NCBI GenBank assembly: GCA_965178125.1
Contig: OZ237738.1
Span: forward strand, 310,001-374,000
DNA length: 64,000 nucleotides
Direction: 5' to 3'
Source: Bilabrum cf. latius
Taxonomy: Eukaryota > Bigyra: Bicosoecida > Bigyra > Bicosoecida
Below, one piece after another: positions 34,500-47,700 of this stretch. The notes beneath the pieces were generated by a model. The model was given only the letters and a program-made list of their open reading frames with translations. It had not been told where the DNA came from and did not search any database. The position numbers and the translations under genes are program-made. Position 1 is the stretch's first letter; the number at the start of each line of letters is the position of its first letter.

Positions 34500-36392
34500 T
34501 CAGCCGTAGATCCCCCCGTCTTCCTCACCGTCCTCCCCGTCCCCCTCCTCCTCGTCGCCCCCCTCAGGCTCGAGCAAACCCACCAGCAACGCTCTGGCCC
34601 GGTCATACTTCTGGGTCAGAGCGCCCATGTCTCGCCGGAACGCTCCATCGAGCTCCTGCACCATCGTCTCCAATTCCTCCGCGCTCTTGGCCTTCAGGTC
34701 CTCCTCATCCACGGAGTAAATGTCGCGAGGCACCTTCCCGCCCGCGGAACCCTTGGGCTCCTCGCCGTGCCTGAACTGCGCCATGTACGCCGGTCGTGAG
34801 CTGGGCGCGGGCGCGTCCATGGCCGCCATCGTGCCCTGCTCCTCCGCCCCCTTCCGCCGCTGGTACGGCCCCGTGCCCACCATGACGAGGGTTCCCGGAG
34901 CCCCGCCTCCACCGCCCGATTGCCTGGGCCCCGTGCCCCAGGCCTCCTTCATCACCTTACCCTTCTAGATGACCGTCCCGTCCGCGTACTTGATCGTCTT
35001 GCCGCGCAAGGTCGCTAACTTAGACCGCAGAGTTCCAACTTTCATGGTGCCATCCGCCGCCACCTCCTGGCCAAGTCCGCCGGCACCACCTCGTGCGGCT
35101 TCGCCGTCGCCAGCACCTCCCCCTTCCTCGTCCTCCTCGGCGTCCTCCTCCAGCATCTCGGCGTCTTCCTGCCTCGCTGCGTCGATGGTGGGCAGGTGCT
35201 CCTTCACCAGGGCCTTGAGCACGTCCGACTTGCCGCCGTTCTCTTTCAGCCGCTTGGCCGCCTCGGCGCAGAAGGGGTGTTCAAGGAGCACCCTCACCTT
35301 GGTGCGGCGCTCCGGGTCCTTCTGCAGGCACTGCCGCAGGAAGTCGTTGAAGTCCTTCGACCACGCGTCGGGCGCGCGGACGGTGGGAGGCGGCTTGTTG
35401 GGGATCATGAAGAGTGCTCGCATGGGGTGCACGTCGGCGTACGGCGGCTCCCCGTCTGCCAGCTCGATCAAGGTGCAGCCAAGCGACCACACGTCGGCTG
35501 GGAAACTGTATCCGGATTCCTGAATCAGCTCTGCGGTATTGTAGAAGACATTTTACAGAAGGTCGGGGCAAGCTGGTGCTCTTTAATCCATCGATCATGC
35601 TGTCGCACAGCTCGCTATCGAGCACTGGCAGGGCGACTTTCGGATGGCGCGGGGTCCTTACCTGGTGCCATCCAGAACGGGGACCCAATGGTAGTATTTC
35701 GTTTCGAGAAGCTGTTCTGTAGCTAAGCAGACACCCCAAAATCAGCCTGCGTTCGGAAGTGGCTTGATGGTTCACGCGCTCGCACTGGGAGCAGCAATCC
35801 ACTGGATAGTTTCGTCCAATTCATCGCTATCTCACAAGCTTGGCTTCACCAGAGCTAGACAGCAATACATTGCCACATTTAAGGTCCCTATGAATGAGCT
35901 TCTTGGAGTGCAAGTACTCCAGACCCAGAAGAATCGCAGCCGTTGTCTCCTTTATCTGATCTTCGTTGAAAGTTACATCGCAAATGGCCATCAGATCTGA
36001 GGCCGATCCTGCCGCGCAGTATTCCATGACAATCTGCAGTAAAATAAATGCAATTCGCTACTGAATGGGTCAAAACGCGGGCGTGACTCTGGACTTCCAA
36101 GCATTGGCAGCGGTTCGCTTACCCAAAGATCCTGCTCCTGCACGAAAGCACCTCTGTATGACACCACAAATTTGCTGTTGCACTATTTTAGAATCTGAAT
36201 TTCCTTCACGAGCTCATCAATATCAGTTTCCAGTGGGATTACCTTGATCGCTACTTCGGCCCCCGTACCTTTCTCAACCGCGCTGTATACTTCTCCATAG
36301 GACCCTTCCCCCAGTCTCTCGACAAGGTCAAAGAGCTCCACTGGATCCTCAGTAGACACGCCAAGCCTTTCACGGGCATCATCGGAAGCCAT
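34500..36392 (-). CDS. Hippo/MST-type STE20 kinase with C-terminal SARAH domain
   Basis: Exons are 36392-36123, 36033-35836, 35746-35662 and 35530-34500, giving 527 aa and ending at TGA. Introns are 89, 89 and 131 bp. The kinase domain is intact: glycine loop GEGSYGEV, Lys50 (VAIKVI), HRD with Asp140, DFG at 158-160, TIGSPFWMAPE. Two TAGs sit at Gln positions conserved in MST kinases, residue 70 (EIQILK-Q-CNSKFVV) and residue 164 (ADFGVSA-Q-LQNSFSKR). The C-terminus (about 455-505) is a SARAH-like coiled coil (DLKAKSAEELETMVQELDGA), the dimerisation module of MST/Salvador/RASSF. It should be the upstream kinase of a Hippo pathway. An alternative upstream Met at 36425 would add 11 hydrophobic residues and is less likely. 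The gene is head-to-head with the gene at 36517. Confidence 0.92.
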
Positions 36393-36516
36393 AGTTCTTG
36401 TCAAAAGTAGGAATAATCCATCCATTCCATTAATAGTAACGTTTTGTTTCGGAGTTGATTAAAAAATCAGCGTTTTGTCTCAACGGGTAGGACGCCTACT
36501 GCTAGTACGGTAAAAG
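36393..36516. promoter_or_regulatory. Presumed bidirectional promoter, Hippo kinase / unknown gene
   Basis: Divergent start codons lie only about 124 bp apart. The stretch is AT-rich compared with the flanking coding DNA. No defined motif was recognised. Confidence 0.4.
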
Positions 36517-38584
36517 ATGGCGACCGAAGAGTTTGAGAGGGATATTGGTGTCTCAAAACCCGATGTCTCTTAGATTGCCAGAAAGCACATCGCCCCTGAT
36601 CTGACCTTGGAGTCATTAAAAAAACGCAAGTCCGACCTCCTGCAACCGGGAGCCAAGCTGTCTGTGCCAACACAGGGACAGAGAAACTTGTACAAGCACG
36701 GGAACAAGAAGTATGCGCGTTCACAGGGAGCATCAAGCGAAGCGGAGCAAAGCAGAATGCTTGAAGCAGTCATGCAGTGAGATCAGTGGACTCCAATACG
36801 TATCAATAAAGCTGCAATCGCGCATCAATATCATTTGATTCTATTGTGGTACTTGATACTGCAGTTGGGACCCTAGCAGCGGCCTCGATGGGCTAATCCA
36901 TGGGAAGCCAGCAGCGAGAAATCCGCTCGACAGCATTGTGTCTCTGGCGAAGGGTGGCAATGCAGGTTCTGGAACCCTTGGGGATACTGCAGCGTTTCAT
37001 GCAGCATCTGAAGACCACGGCAAGACTGGTGCTGGCTCTAGCGGCCAAGTAAGCGCCGCACCTGGGTCTGTGCCGCAGGTGCCGGCCCACCTTCGCCACT
37101 TGTTCGACGTGGACCCGTACTCGAGCGACTACACGCCGGGCTCCCTGTCAATTGCAATGGCGGAACATGGTTTACTTGGAGCGGGTGCAAGTATTCCACC
37201 CGGGGGGCGGCATCATGCTGGGCAGTCCTCATCGGCAGCCGCGACTTCAACCTGGCAAGACCGGGGCGCTGCAGCGGAGGGGGGCATGCCTCGATCGCTG
37301 ACGGCAGACGGACTTCTAGGGGGCAAGGCCGAAGGCGCATCCACAGCGGGCAGATTACCAACTTTGCCACAATCTACGCAGCTGCGGGGCGCGGTTACAG
37401 ATGACATGACGCCGCAGCCAAGAGGAGTGCCCGCGCGCTCCATACACGACCCAGCTGGTCGGCAGTACCACAGCGCAGACAGGTCCACTTCGCCTATAGT
37501 TTCCCGTGCAGCCTCAGCCGGGCCTATTCGTCATGCAAAAGGTCAGTCAAAAGGTCAGTATTCTTCGTTTGGCATCAAGCACCCCGGCGACCACCCTCAG
37601 CCTGTGCTCGATGCAGGTGGTAGTGGTAGGGCAATAGGCACCTCGCCCGGAGGATGGCGGTCCAATGCTGGACCTAGAATCGGGCTTGCCACCCCGGGCG
37701 AAGCTGCAGCTCTAGAACCGCTTCACGTGCCCGGATCAGGTACACGGGAAGGTAGACAGGTCTTGACGGGCATGGGAAGCAGGCAAGGTGCGCGAGGGCT
37801 GCTTGGCACCGCAGGCTCCACACGCAGCCGCACTGGCAGCGGGTCGCGAGGTGCTCCGGGACTGGGCCAGCTCCTGGACGCCAATCCTGCCTCGCTCGGG
37901 CCTCCCCTCTCTCAATAGGGGCAGTCCAGATCCGGTACTCGGCTGGGTTCTACGCGAGGCGGGCAAGCTCGGGGGTCTAGGCGGAGGCTCGACGCCCTTG
38001 CTGGCACGGTGTCAAATGCGTATGGCACTGGTCAGGGCGCGGTTGGGCCGGTGGGGCCCCGCAAAATGCAGCAGAGAGCAAGGCAGAGGTAGAAGGCCAG
38101 AAGGGGTGGTCTTCGTGGTCGAGGTCGAGGCAAGGGTAGGAAAGGCCGCGAGAGAGGACAAGGAGGGCTGCAGGATAAGGGAGTATTCGGGGGCGGGCTC
38201 GACGAGAGCGAGTACGTGTATATGCCCGAGTCACGGATGGCGCGAGCCAGGCTACAGGAAGAAGGATTGCTACCTTTGGAGGGCCAGGACAGGCCAGGGG
38301 AAGCATACGAGCCCCCAAGGGACATGGTCACGAGCGGTGATGACACGGCAGACGGCAGGCTTGAGCCGGACCTTCAGCGCACTGCTAGGCAATTCGCTGC
38401 TGGTACAGAGGTTGCTAGGCTGCGAGAAGCGCTACAACTCAGCAGAGACAGCTTAGCTACAAGCAATGCCTTCATTCAATCAACGGCTGGGGAATTCATG
38501 GCGGAGCGGCTGGATGAGCGGCTCAGCCGCCGTCGCCCAGTTAACTAGTCTTAGAGTGTGGCAACTGGCAGCGTGGTTTCATGA
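36517..38584 (+). CDS. Unknown disordered, basic protein
   Basis: Exon 1 is 36517-36776 and exon 2 is 36865-38584, giving 659 aa and ending at TGA. The intron is 36777-36864 (GTGAGA...ACTGCAG). The 2+1 phase joins MLEAVM to HWDPSSGLDGL. The gene contains five in-frame TAGs: one in exon 1 near 36571, then 37916, one near 38090, 38546 and 38552. The N-terminal 90 residues look folded and charged. A short motif, HLRHLFDVDPYSSDYTP, may be conserved. The middle is Gly/Ser/Arg-rich. A strongly basic RG-rich stretch (near 38090-38160, RGRGRGKGRKGRERGQ) could bind RNA or DNA. The C-terminus is predicted helical. I do not recognise a family. The position head-to-head with the Hippo kinase may indicate co-expression only. 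Confidence 0.7.
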
Positions 38585-38723
38585 TCGTGTGCTCTTAACT
38601 TGGGACGTGGTGGCTTATCGAGACGAAAATAATAAGCATACCATTTCTGTTCATCTTCGCATGTTCAAACACCGACGGTGACTGCGATCCGGATTCCGGA
38701 TTCCGGAACCCCACCATGACCAA

Positions 38724-41700
38724 TCAGCTCGCACCACCAGTCGCAGCGCCACCACTGGAGGCAGCTTCACTGCTCTCGGCATGGCCGCCACATTCCCCAG
38801 CAGGCAACTCAAAGGTGTCACAGTGCGCAGCATAGACAGCATCCTTGACGATGCTACAATCAGACTCTTGCAGCCGCTTCAGGCCCAAATTGAACACCAG
38901 CCTGCCGCCCGAGAGCAAGTTCAGCGGCGTCTGGTTGCCCAGGACCTCCATCACGACGCAATAAAGCGTCATGGTCATCTTCGGACTAAACGGTGTAGCC
39001 ACGCTCCTTGAGTCTGGCAGCTCTGCTTCAAGAAGCCAGTCCAACCACGGCGCTGCGATCGGACACATAGCGGCCACGACGGGCGTGAATAGGCCAAGCT
39101 TCTCGAGCAGCTGATACTCAGGACGGCCGTAGTACAGCTGGATCATGAGCCACCAGCTGTGGCGAACTTCAGCAAGTTGAGACCTCACTTGGTGCAGCAA
39201 GTCAGCGCCCGATGGACAAGTCGACTCAGCTGCTCCGGCACCAGAGGCTGCACCGGCCTGCCCTTCCTCATTCTCGCCATCCTTGCACAGCACCATGGCG
39301 AGAAGGGAGAGCGCCATGGGCGCATCCTGAAGCCCCTTTTCAGATGTGTACGACAGCAAACGCTGAACCAGGCTATCTCTGACCTGATCGCGAAACTCGG
39401 CATAGGAGATCCTCTTCTCGCAGACTACAAATCCTAGCGGTTCGCCAGTCTCCTTTCGGTGCTTCTCCCCGGCCTCGTGGGCAGAAATGAACGCATCCAG
39501 GTCATCAACGGCTGGCAAACACGGCAATTGTGCCCAAGCACTATCTTCACTGGCATTGCTCGAAGCCACAGCCTCTCTTGCAACTTCTGCAGCTTCGTTC
39601 AGCAAGAGCACAAGGCCTAGCATGAATGCTACAGAGCAGTCACAGAGCGCGTCCATCTGCCGCAGCCCCTCGGCCAGCAGCGGCACATAACCCAACTCAA
39701 TAGCCTAGCGCAAGTACTTGGACCTTATCGCCTTGGTCGATGCGCTCAGGGTCGCAGTCACCACCGTTACACCCGCCTGCAGCATGCACATCCAAGACGT
39801 GAGTCTTCGGTCTACTCTGGCGACAAAGAGCAAGCACCTCTGCGACAGAAGCAAACTCTACTCCAGGACTTCTTCCTTGGACAAAGTGCCTGCTACAGCG
39901 GTGATAAACTCAGAGAGGGTTGGAATCGTCTCGGCTATGTCCAAAGTGTGGGCACGATGAGCCGCGAGTGCAGTTTCGCCAGCTGCAGTGCCTCTGGCAA
40001 CCCGCGTCAAGTCAGATAGAGCTGCAAGGGATGGAGCCTCCTCGTCAAAAATACCCCTAGCAGGCGATCCAGCTAGATACTGGGACAGGCGAAGCCTGTG
40101 CATTGCAGCGTATGCGATCGGGCCGGAGACTAGCGCTCCAGGCCTGGCTGCAGCGACGCTGCTGTCATCGGTTTCACCCGCATCGCAATTTTGTGACGCA
40201 ACGCATGCGATATGAACGCCTCGCATGCCAGATTCGACATGCTAAAACATGCCAACACAAGTGCAGTCAGTAAGCTAGAACATCTTGCGAAGGAGATCGG
40301 TGCCACGAATCTTTTTCAGGACGTCCCTGTGCTCCCATGCCCCCCAGATAGCCATGCAGGACACATTAATCCAGTCCCGGTAGGCACCGCTGGCTTCTCG
40401 AGTGTGCGTTGCAGTAGTTGTCCACCGGAGGTCTGCCTCCCGAGGGCAAATCAACTCGCGAGGGACCTGATCCAGTGGTACTCCACGGGGCAACATGTCA
40501 GCCAATGACCTCGGTGCTGCTGCTGATGCGGCCTGCCGTTCAAGCCCACCAGTTTTGGGCTCTGTTCCACGAAAATTGTGGCCCCAAGCACGCTCTGAGG
40601 CAAAAATACGGTTTTCTTCGTGCAGCTGCAAGATGCGAGCATGCCTTTCATCGATTTCTCTGCATAAATCGAACTATCCTAGCCCAGCTTGCTGCCCTTC
40701 GCAGCAAGCATCTAGCAAGATCCGTCGAGTGCCAGGATCAGATAGAAACACCGCAATGAAATTCACCTGAGACAATGATACCCTGGCAGGCCAGAACAAG
40801 TCCATCACGCTCGTATCTAGCACAGTCGACCGCGAAATGCACTTGCTGAGGACGGGCACGTTTCCTGTCGCGGTGCGACCATGGGCCGAGTTACAGACCG
40901 CTAAACCATATATGGGAAGCATCGATAGTCTCACCAGAATATCGCTATTTTCAGATATCTGCACATCATGCGTGCGGGCACTTGCGTCCTCTAGGCTAGC
41001 GAAGAGCCCCCTTGGAATCGTTGCAAAGTAGCTCTATGGATCATCGCTGGGGCCGCATCCAATGGCGTACCTTGCAAACTGAACTGCAAAAAACCCAACC
41101 TACTTTGGATCTGACTCGGCCATAGCAAAGTTGTCTCTGATCTGTTCAAGAAGTATGCGTATTTCGGTGTCCGCATCTGCTCCCCCACCATGCGACATGT
41201 CAGGCTTCTCCTTGGTCGCTTGGATCCATCGGTCCGCTGACTCTACGAATTGAGCGATTGCTTTCGCCACTGGCTCCATAGCAAGACCCAGCCTGTCAAT
41301 TTTCTCATCATCCGCCGAATCGACGATTCCGCGAAGCTCAGCAGCCGCCCGTTGTAGGGCGCCCCCACGAGCGTCGTACTCATCCCGCGCAGCCAACGAC
41401 GCCCTGAATGACCCCATGAGCAACCTCAGAAGTCGATACATTCGGGATCGTTCAAATCTGCATTGCATCAAGCTCGTTACAAAATACGCGAGCATATGCC
41501 AATCCGCAAGACCAATAATGGCCGCCTGACCGACAGCGTGTGCCATCTGGTCTGATGTTTCAACGCCAATACCCGGCAAAGCAAGTCTTGAGCAGCCCAT
41601 CGCAGCCAACTGGTAGATTCTCTGTCGGAGCAGCTCCGGCTTTGTGGGTCCCAGGTCAATCTGGTCAAGGAAGGACTCGGACATGTCCACGCCTGGCTTC

Positions 41701-44700
41701 CAGGCTTGAGCAGATCCTTTGAGTACCTCTAGCTTCGCAAGCAGTGGAGCCAGCGCTTCCTACTCGATTTCTGAGTTCTCTAAGACAGCTGCAATGCTCT
41801 CCAACCCAGTGGATACCTGCCCCAGCTGCTCAGCAGTCGAGGCAAGCAGGCGATCCAAATTGGACGATCTCAACGTTTCTAAGGTTGCCAAGCCGGGATC
41901 GGTGCATTCGCCTGCGCCAATGCCCCTGAACGGCATCAAGTCTGTGATGATCCACTAGAATACCTCCGGGTTGCACGAAGGGTGTAGGAGAGTCGCATTC
42001 ATTCTAAACTGGCGGCAGGCATCCGCAGCTGCATCCGGAGAAAGCTCACGGAGCGAGTTGAGATAAGCAGCCGTAATCTTGTGAAGCCGACTCCTGCCAG
42101 GACCGTTGAACGTGTCCGCCCACGCTAGCCTCCGCAACGGAATGCCAATAATCCTCCTGCGGTCAGTTTCAACCCCACTCGTAGTGTATGCGTCGACTAC
42201 AGCCATATACAAAGCCTGGCGCATGATAGGAGGGGCAATAGATCCGAATACAACCGGTCCATCCGTGCTTGTGCTGGAGGATGCACCTTCAGCTGTTGGC
42301 CCTCCAAGAAGCGAGTTCACCTGAATTTCAAGCCACTGCTGGACAGGCAATCCGAGGCAACGCTCTGACACGGTCCCCCAGCGCTCATGCAGAGATACTA
42401 GCTCGTGGCTGCATGCCTCACTTATGCCCCAGCTTAAGGACTCGTCCGACGGCCCTCGTCCGCACCTCGACGAAAACTCTCTCACCGCCGTAGACTCCGG
42501 GGGCAATCCGACTGGCGAATTCAGGAAGAACATCATTAGAGCAAATGCCTGGAAGCTGGGGAGACCCTCGGCCTCACCGAGCATCCACACAGCCTCCGCG
42601 AACTCAGGAGCTGCTAGCCTACACTGTGAGGGCATCTCGCCGCTCTTCATTAGGTCCTTGACCTGGCCAATCATCCTTGCAAGTGGCTTAGATACGGCAC
42701 CGGCAAGCTCCTTTGTCATTGGCAGTGTGGAAGCGCCCAATTTAGCTGTGCTTGCAGAAGACCTGCCTGCGTCGGCAAGCCTTGCGGCTGCCTCGAAAGC
42801 GTGCATGGCTGCCAAGTCCAAAGCACAAGCATCCTTTCCCTGATCACGCACCAGGACCTGAGGCCTCCGACCTGGCTTGAGATGCGGCAATGCCATTGCC
42901 GTGAGCTGCACCGACCGCGATGCCTTGATGCAGTCTTCTACAGTGGCCAGTTCGCCAACCTGAGCACCGATATTGACAGCAATGTGCTGTTTACCAGCCT
43001 CTTTGCTGATGAAGTCTTCAGGGTCCATGAATCCGCCGCAGTCAAACCCGTGCTCCAACAATACCGAATCGATTGCTTCAGCAGGCTCGGGGATGCCAAG
43101 CTCTGTGCCTGCCTCGGCTTCTTGCTCCATCTACTAAAGCTCAGCTTCGGGTAATTCGGGCGCGTACATGCCCATGACCGTGTTAACAGCGTGCTGATGC
43201 ACTAGCTATGTGTTGCGGTAGGCTGCCTCTACTGTTGCTTCAAGACTTGCACACAGGTCCACTTCAGAACCAATGAATGCGGTCAGCGGCCGCATCACGG
43301 GGTCATCTGCGCCGACAGAAACTCCTTCAGGCATGTCAGCGAGGGGGGACTCGCTTGTTCCAAGGTAGCAAATGGCCCGAGACCGAGCTACAGCGGAAAA
43401 TTCCACCATTTGGCTGACGACATGCTGCAGCTGCTGCAAGACAAGGAAACGCACAAGGCTGGGCCTTTCATTGTGAAAAAAATGGGGAGGCGATGCAGAC
43501 ATTGAGACCACTACCGTAGGCCGACCGATCCATCGGACGTGGACACGAATCTCAAGCGGCGACATGAGATTCGCCATTGCTACAGCTATACCACACGTGA
43601 AGTAGCCAGGACCGGTCATGCCCTCACGTGCTTGCAAGCGTGAAGCAAGTCCAGCGAGGGACAAACCAGCCTAAATTCCTTTCATTATACTTCCATGCAC
43701 CTCGATAGATCTCTATAGAAGTGCGTGAGCATGGGATCCCCGACTGACATCTGCTTGGAGCACCTTGCGGTTGGTTGCGGCTGTGGTTCGTCGCTAGGTA
43801 GCCACGATCCACGCTTGCAGAGTCCTCATCGCCTACGCAGCATCCATATCGCCTGCAAAGATCAGAGCGAGTACGCCTCTCAATGGCTCAACACGCTCTA
43901 ACACGCGGGCAAAGCCTCGATGAAGCTATCTCCGATCTGCGTATAGTTCAACTGAATCTGTCAGAGTGATAGAGTCCGCACCTACCTCTGCTAGAGGCGG
44001 AAATCCACCTTCGACTGGGCTATTCGCTGCACAAAGCACCAGTATTACTGCCAGCTTGGCCTCGACTCCTGCGGGCCAGCCACTCTTGTAGAGAGTCACA
44101 GCTATCTGGTGCCGTGGATACTAGTCCAAATCACGAGAGCTTCCTAAAGGACTTGTCTAAAGCGTTAACGCATCGCTGGCCTGAAAATTTAGCTTGCCAG
44201 TCCGACGCAAACCAGATTCCGTGCTTGGGATGTTCCCAGCATCCCAGTGAGGCGGGAGCTTTGCAGCGGTTGAAGTCTAGCTGAACCATCCAGGCCTCAC
44301 CCGAACACTTCCTTTTCCGGCTGCACACCATTGCATCTGGTAGCAGTTGGATGACTACTATGCGCTGCATGCGGCTGATGTTCTAGGCAATGAATCACTC
44401 CACCGATACTACGGCGGGCGGTACGGCTTGTCGGGACCAGTGGAGCCTGCTGGATCTCCCGACAACTGCAGCAACATCCTCTAGCAAACAGGGATAAACT
44501 CGGGAAGCTCCATGCCGCAAACCTAAAGTGATGGAATCCTGCTCCACTCCCTTGCCAGGCTCGCTGGCTCCTCACCATCAGGAGAAGGGTTTTTACCAAG
44601 CCAGACGATACCGCCAGCGTCCTGCACGTCAGCGGGGCCACATGACAGCGCAGCGTCGACAAGGTCAGCGAAAACGGGTGGACTGATCTCATTACTTTGC

Positions 44701-47700
44701 ACCACATGCTGTGAAAAAGACATGATCTAGCCAGAGACGCCTACCGCAAGAGACAATTCTGCAAAATCCATCAGCTGCTCGAACGAGCAGCACTCCAGAG
44801 GAGCCTATGCAAGAAGCTAGCACTCGTCCAGCAAAGTCGAGGCAGCATCTTTGTCTACATCGGTTGAGTCTAGAATTGCCAACAAATACTCAGCAACTCG
44901 AACGCTCGAAGATGCAGCCGGCAAGTCCGCTGGCTCGTCAACCGGAATTTGAAACCGTAAGGTCTTCGAGGCTGCGCCCAGCTTTCCGACTTCAGGAAGT
45001 TGCGAGCTGTTTTGGCCAGAAAGACTGCTCAAGGTACAGCAGGCTCGCATCATAAATGCCTGCGAGGTGTACCCTCGCTTGCCTCGGCCTTCTGCGTCTG
45101 GAGCATTCCATGAACACCCCAACTAGCTCATCCAGTCCACGTACGGTGCTTCGCCGTCCGGCATGCGTTCAACTGGATTCTCCAAACCGTTGATAGGTCC
45201 TTCCGAGGGGTGCACTTGAAAGTACAGACCCGATTGTTTGATCGCTGGGTGCATGAATCCGCTTTTTCGGTCCTCAAACGTACCCCGAAGAACACCGACG
45301 GCGAATCGGCTGATCAGCGTACTTACGCTGATACCAACGACCGCTGAAACTTGCGCAGATTCGACGCCAAAGCTGCTGAAATCCATTGGAGCAACATTGA
45401 GTAGCTGCATGGCAATTTGCCACTCGATCGATTCGTACACGTCTGCACGATGCGCTAGCGTTCGGAGAGCAGCTGCAAATGTTGCGTCTGCTGGCAATTC
45501 TGGGCTTACATCAGAGCCCATCATCGCCGCGAAACCAGCAATCTCAGCCCTGAAGTCTGGTGCTATTTCAGCAGCACTCTCCAAAGAGTCTGCTACGTGC
45601 ATATCACCAGCACCTGCTCCTGATGCTGCTGCCCTCCCACCCCGACCCATTGCACCCGAAAGACGAGCCGACTCAAGCTTGGACGCAGCGTCTGCCTCAG
45701 ATTTGCTGCTACCGCTCAGGCATGCCCGCGCGGATGCCATATTCACTACGCGATATAGCCGTGATTCTAGGGGCACCTGCCTTTCGGCTACGTCAAGTTC
45801 CAGAAGCAGAGAAATGGCCAAGCCAATCGTCTCGGCCTGCTGCTCAGGTATGTACGGTCGATGCATCCGCGCTCGGTATTTAGACGCGTGTTCCTCTGGA
45901 TTCTAGATCGCCACCGAGTTCAGCTGCAAGTCAAGAGCTAGCATCGTCATTGCAAGGGCACTGCGAAGCATGCCAGTCCTGTGGCCCATGGCTTCGCTAG
46001 GTACGACGGCAGTTGGCTTCCTCGACGATTCGTACCTGCTCTTCGCCTCTCTTGCCAGCTGGTCTGCCCTGCTATCATCATCGCCAAGCATTACTGCAGC
46101 GGGGACTCGCACGTCCTTTCCCGCGGGAATGTGAAGGCTCGCATCCCCTCTTGCAGAGCGGCATGCTTCTCTGTAGCTCCTTCGCGCGGCTCGAGCTGCC
46201 ACGAGCAAAGCACTGCAGTGCTGCTAACCGTGAAGCTGCGCACTGTTTAGGCCATCTACAGCAACCCATGATCGCCATGGAGAACCATCGTGTCCTTCTG
46301 TTCGCTCCAAAATGCCTGAAATTGTATCGATGTGCGTCCCAGAGTTGCACACTTGCCCAACACCAAGGCTGCTTGCGTCATTCCAAGTAGACCTGGCATA
46401 CTCCTCCGAGACTGGTGCATCCGCATCGATCTTGCACTTCTCGAGGCCTTCGGCTACAAACACTTCCAAGGGCTGCGCAAGAGCCTCAATTGAGCGCTAG
46501 CACGCAGCAAGGGACGCCGAAGGAGAGGGAGCAAGCAGGCCCATGACCTCAAAGAGGCGGGACTTCATCTCGGACATAATCCAAAGTGGAGGCTGCGAGC
46601 TTGCAGCCATTTCAACGAGCTGAGCACTCGTTGGGCGGCCTGTGGACCATGAAATTGCAATGCTGTCCTAGCTAGTCGATGGGCGTGGAAGGTCAAGGCA
46701 CAAAAAGCCTGTCTCAGCCGCAAACACGTCTTCTCCAACCACGCGGTCGAAGGCGCGCAAGCCAGCGTAGAAGCCATCGTAATGCCTCGCATGCAATTTT
46801 GTACAAGCTTGGAGACATTCTGCTACTTCGGCAACTAGTGCAGCTGCAGTCTCCGTTTCACGAACGCCAAAATATTTCCCGTGAGGCGATGCTGGATAGT
46901 CCTAGGCTCCGCAACGAGCCAGAGTCAAAGCGAGCTCAAGTCGAGAGGAAGCACTCTCAAGGCTACCTCGTCCGTGCAAAGCATCGCAACAGGCTGCTAT
47001 TTCCACTTGCAGCTGTACCTTAGCTTTAATTAGGTCATCATTTATTGTCGGGAAGCATTGGTCCACTTGAATCATCGCGGCCAACCTCAATGGGTGCCTA
47101 GGACCGAGGGTTGCTGTTGCTATGGAGAGAGCGACCAAAGATGCCTACAATGCAGTGTTTAGGGGCACATCATCAGGCTATGGCTCAGCTAGACTCTACG
47201 CCCGTGCAGCAGGAAGCAACGAAAGCATGCCACCTTTGTACAGCTCTTGCATATTGCTGGGGCCACTGGCCTTGGGAATGGACACTGCGCGAAGCCTCGC
47301 TTCCACGTCGTGGGCTGGGAGACACGATAACTCGCCTGGGCATCTGGAAGGCAACCTAGCTTCGGAATCATCAAGCGGTCGTCGAGAAGAGGTGATCTGT
47401 ATACTACGCAGCGCCTCCTGCATCGACAGCGGTTGCCCATGCCTATCGTCCTTCTCCACGTGGGATTGTAACGCAGCGAGAGATGCAGCCGCATGCCGGC
47501 AAGCGTGAATCTCGCCATGCAAACTCAGAGAGAGTCTCAAAGGATCGCTTGCATCGCCTAGTTCAGGCAATAGTGCATCCGAAGATAACATCTTTTCTCG
47601 AGACAAACGAGCGATGCCGCTGTCGTCAAACACAAATGGCGAATTTGCCACGGACTTTCCGAGTGTTCGCTGCAGGCCAGAGAGCCAACTCTACGCCTTT

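Noticed and set aside
43624-44370. Frameshift or intron in the giant helical gene, suggested by overlapping ORFs in other frames
   Set aside because: Direct codon-by-codon reading of this stretch stays open in the original frame with only TAG codons; the other frames end in TAA or TGA.
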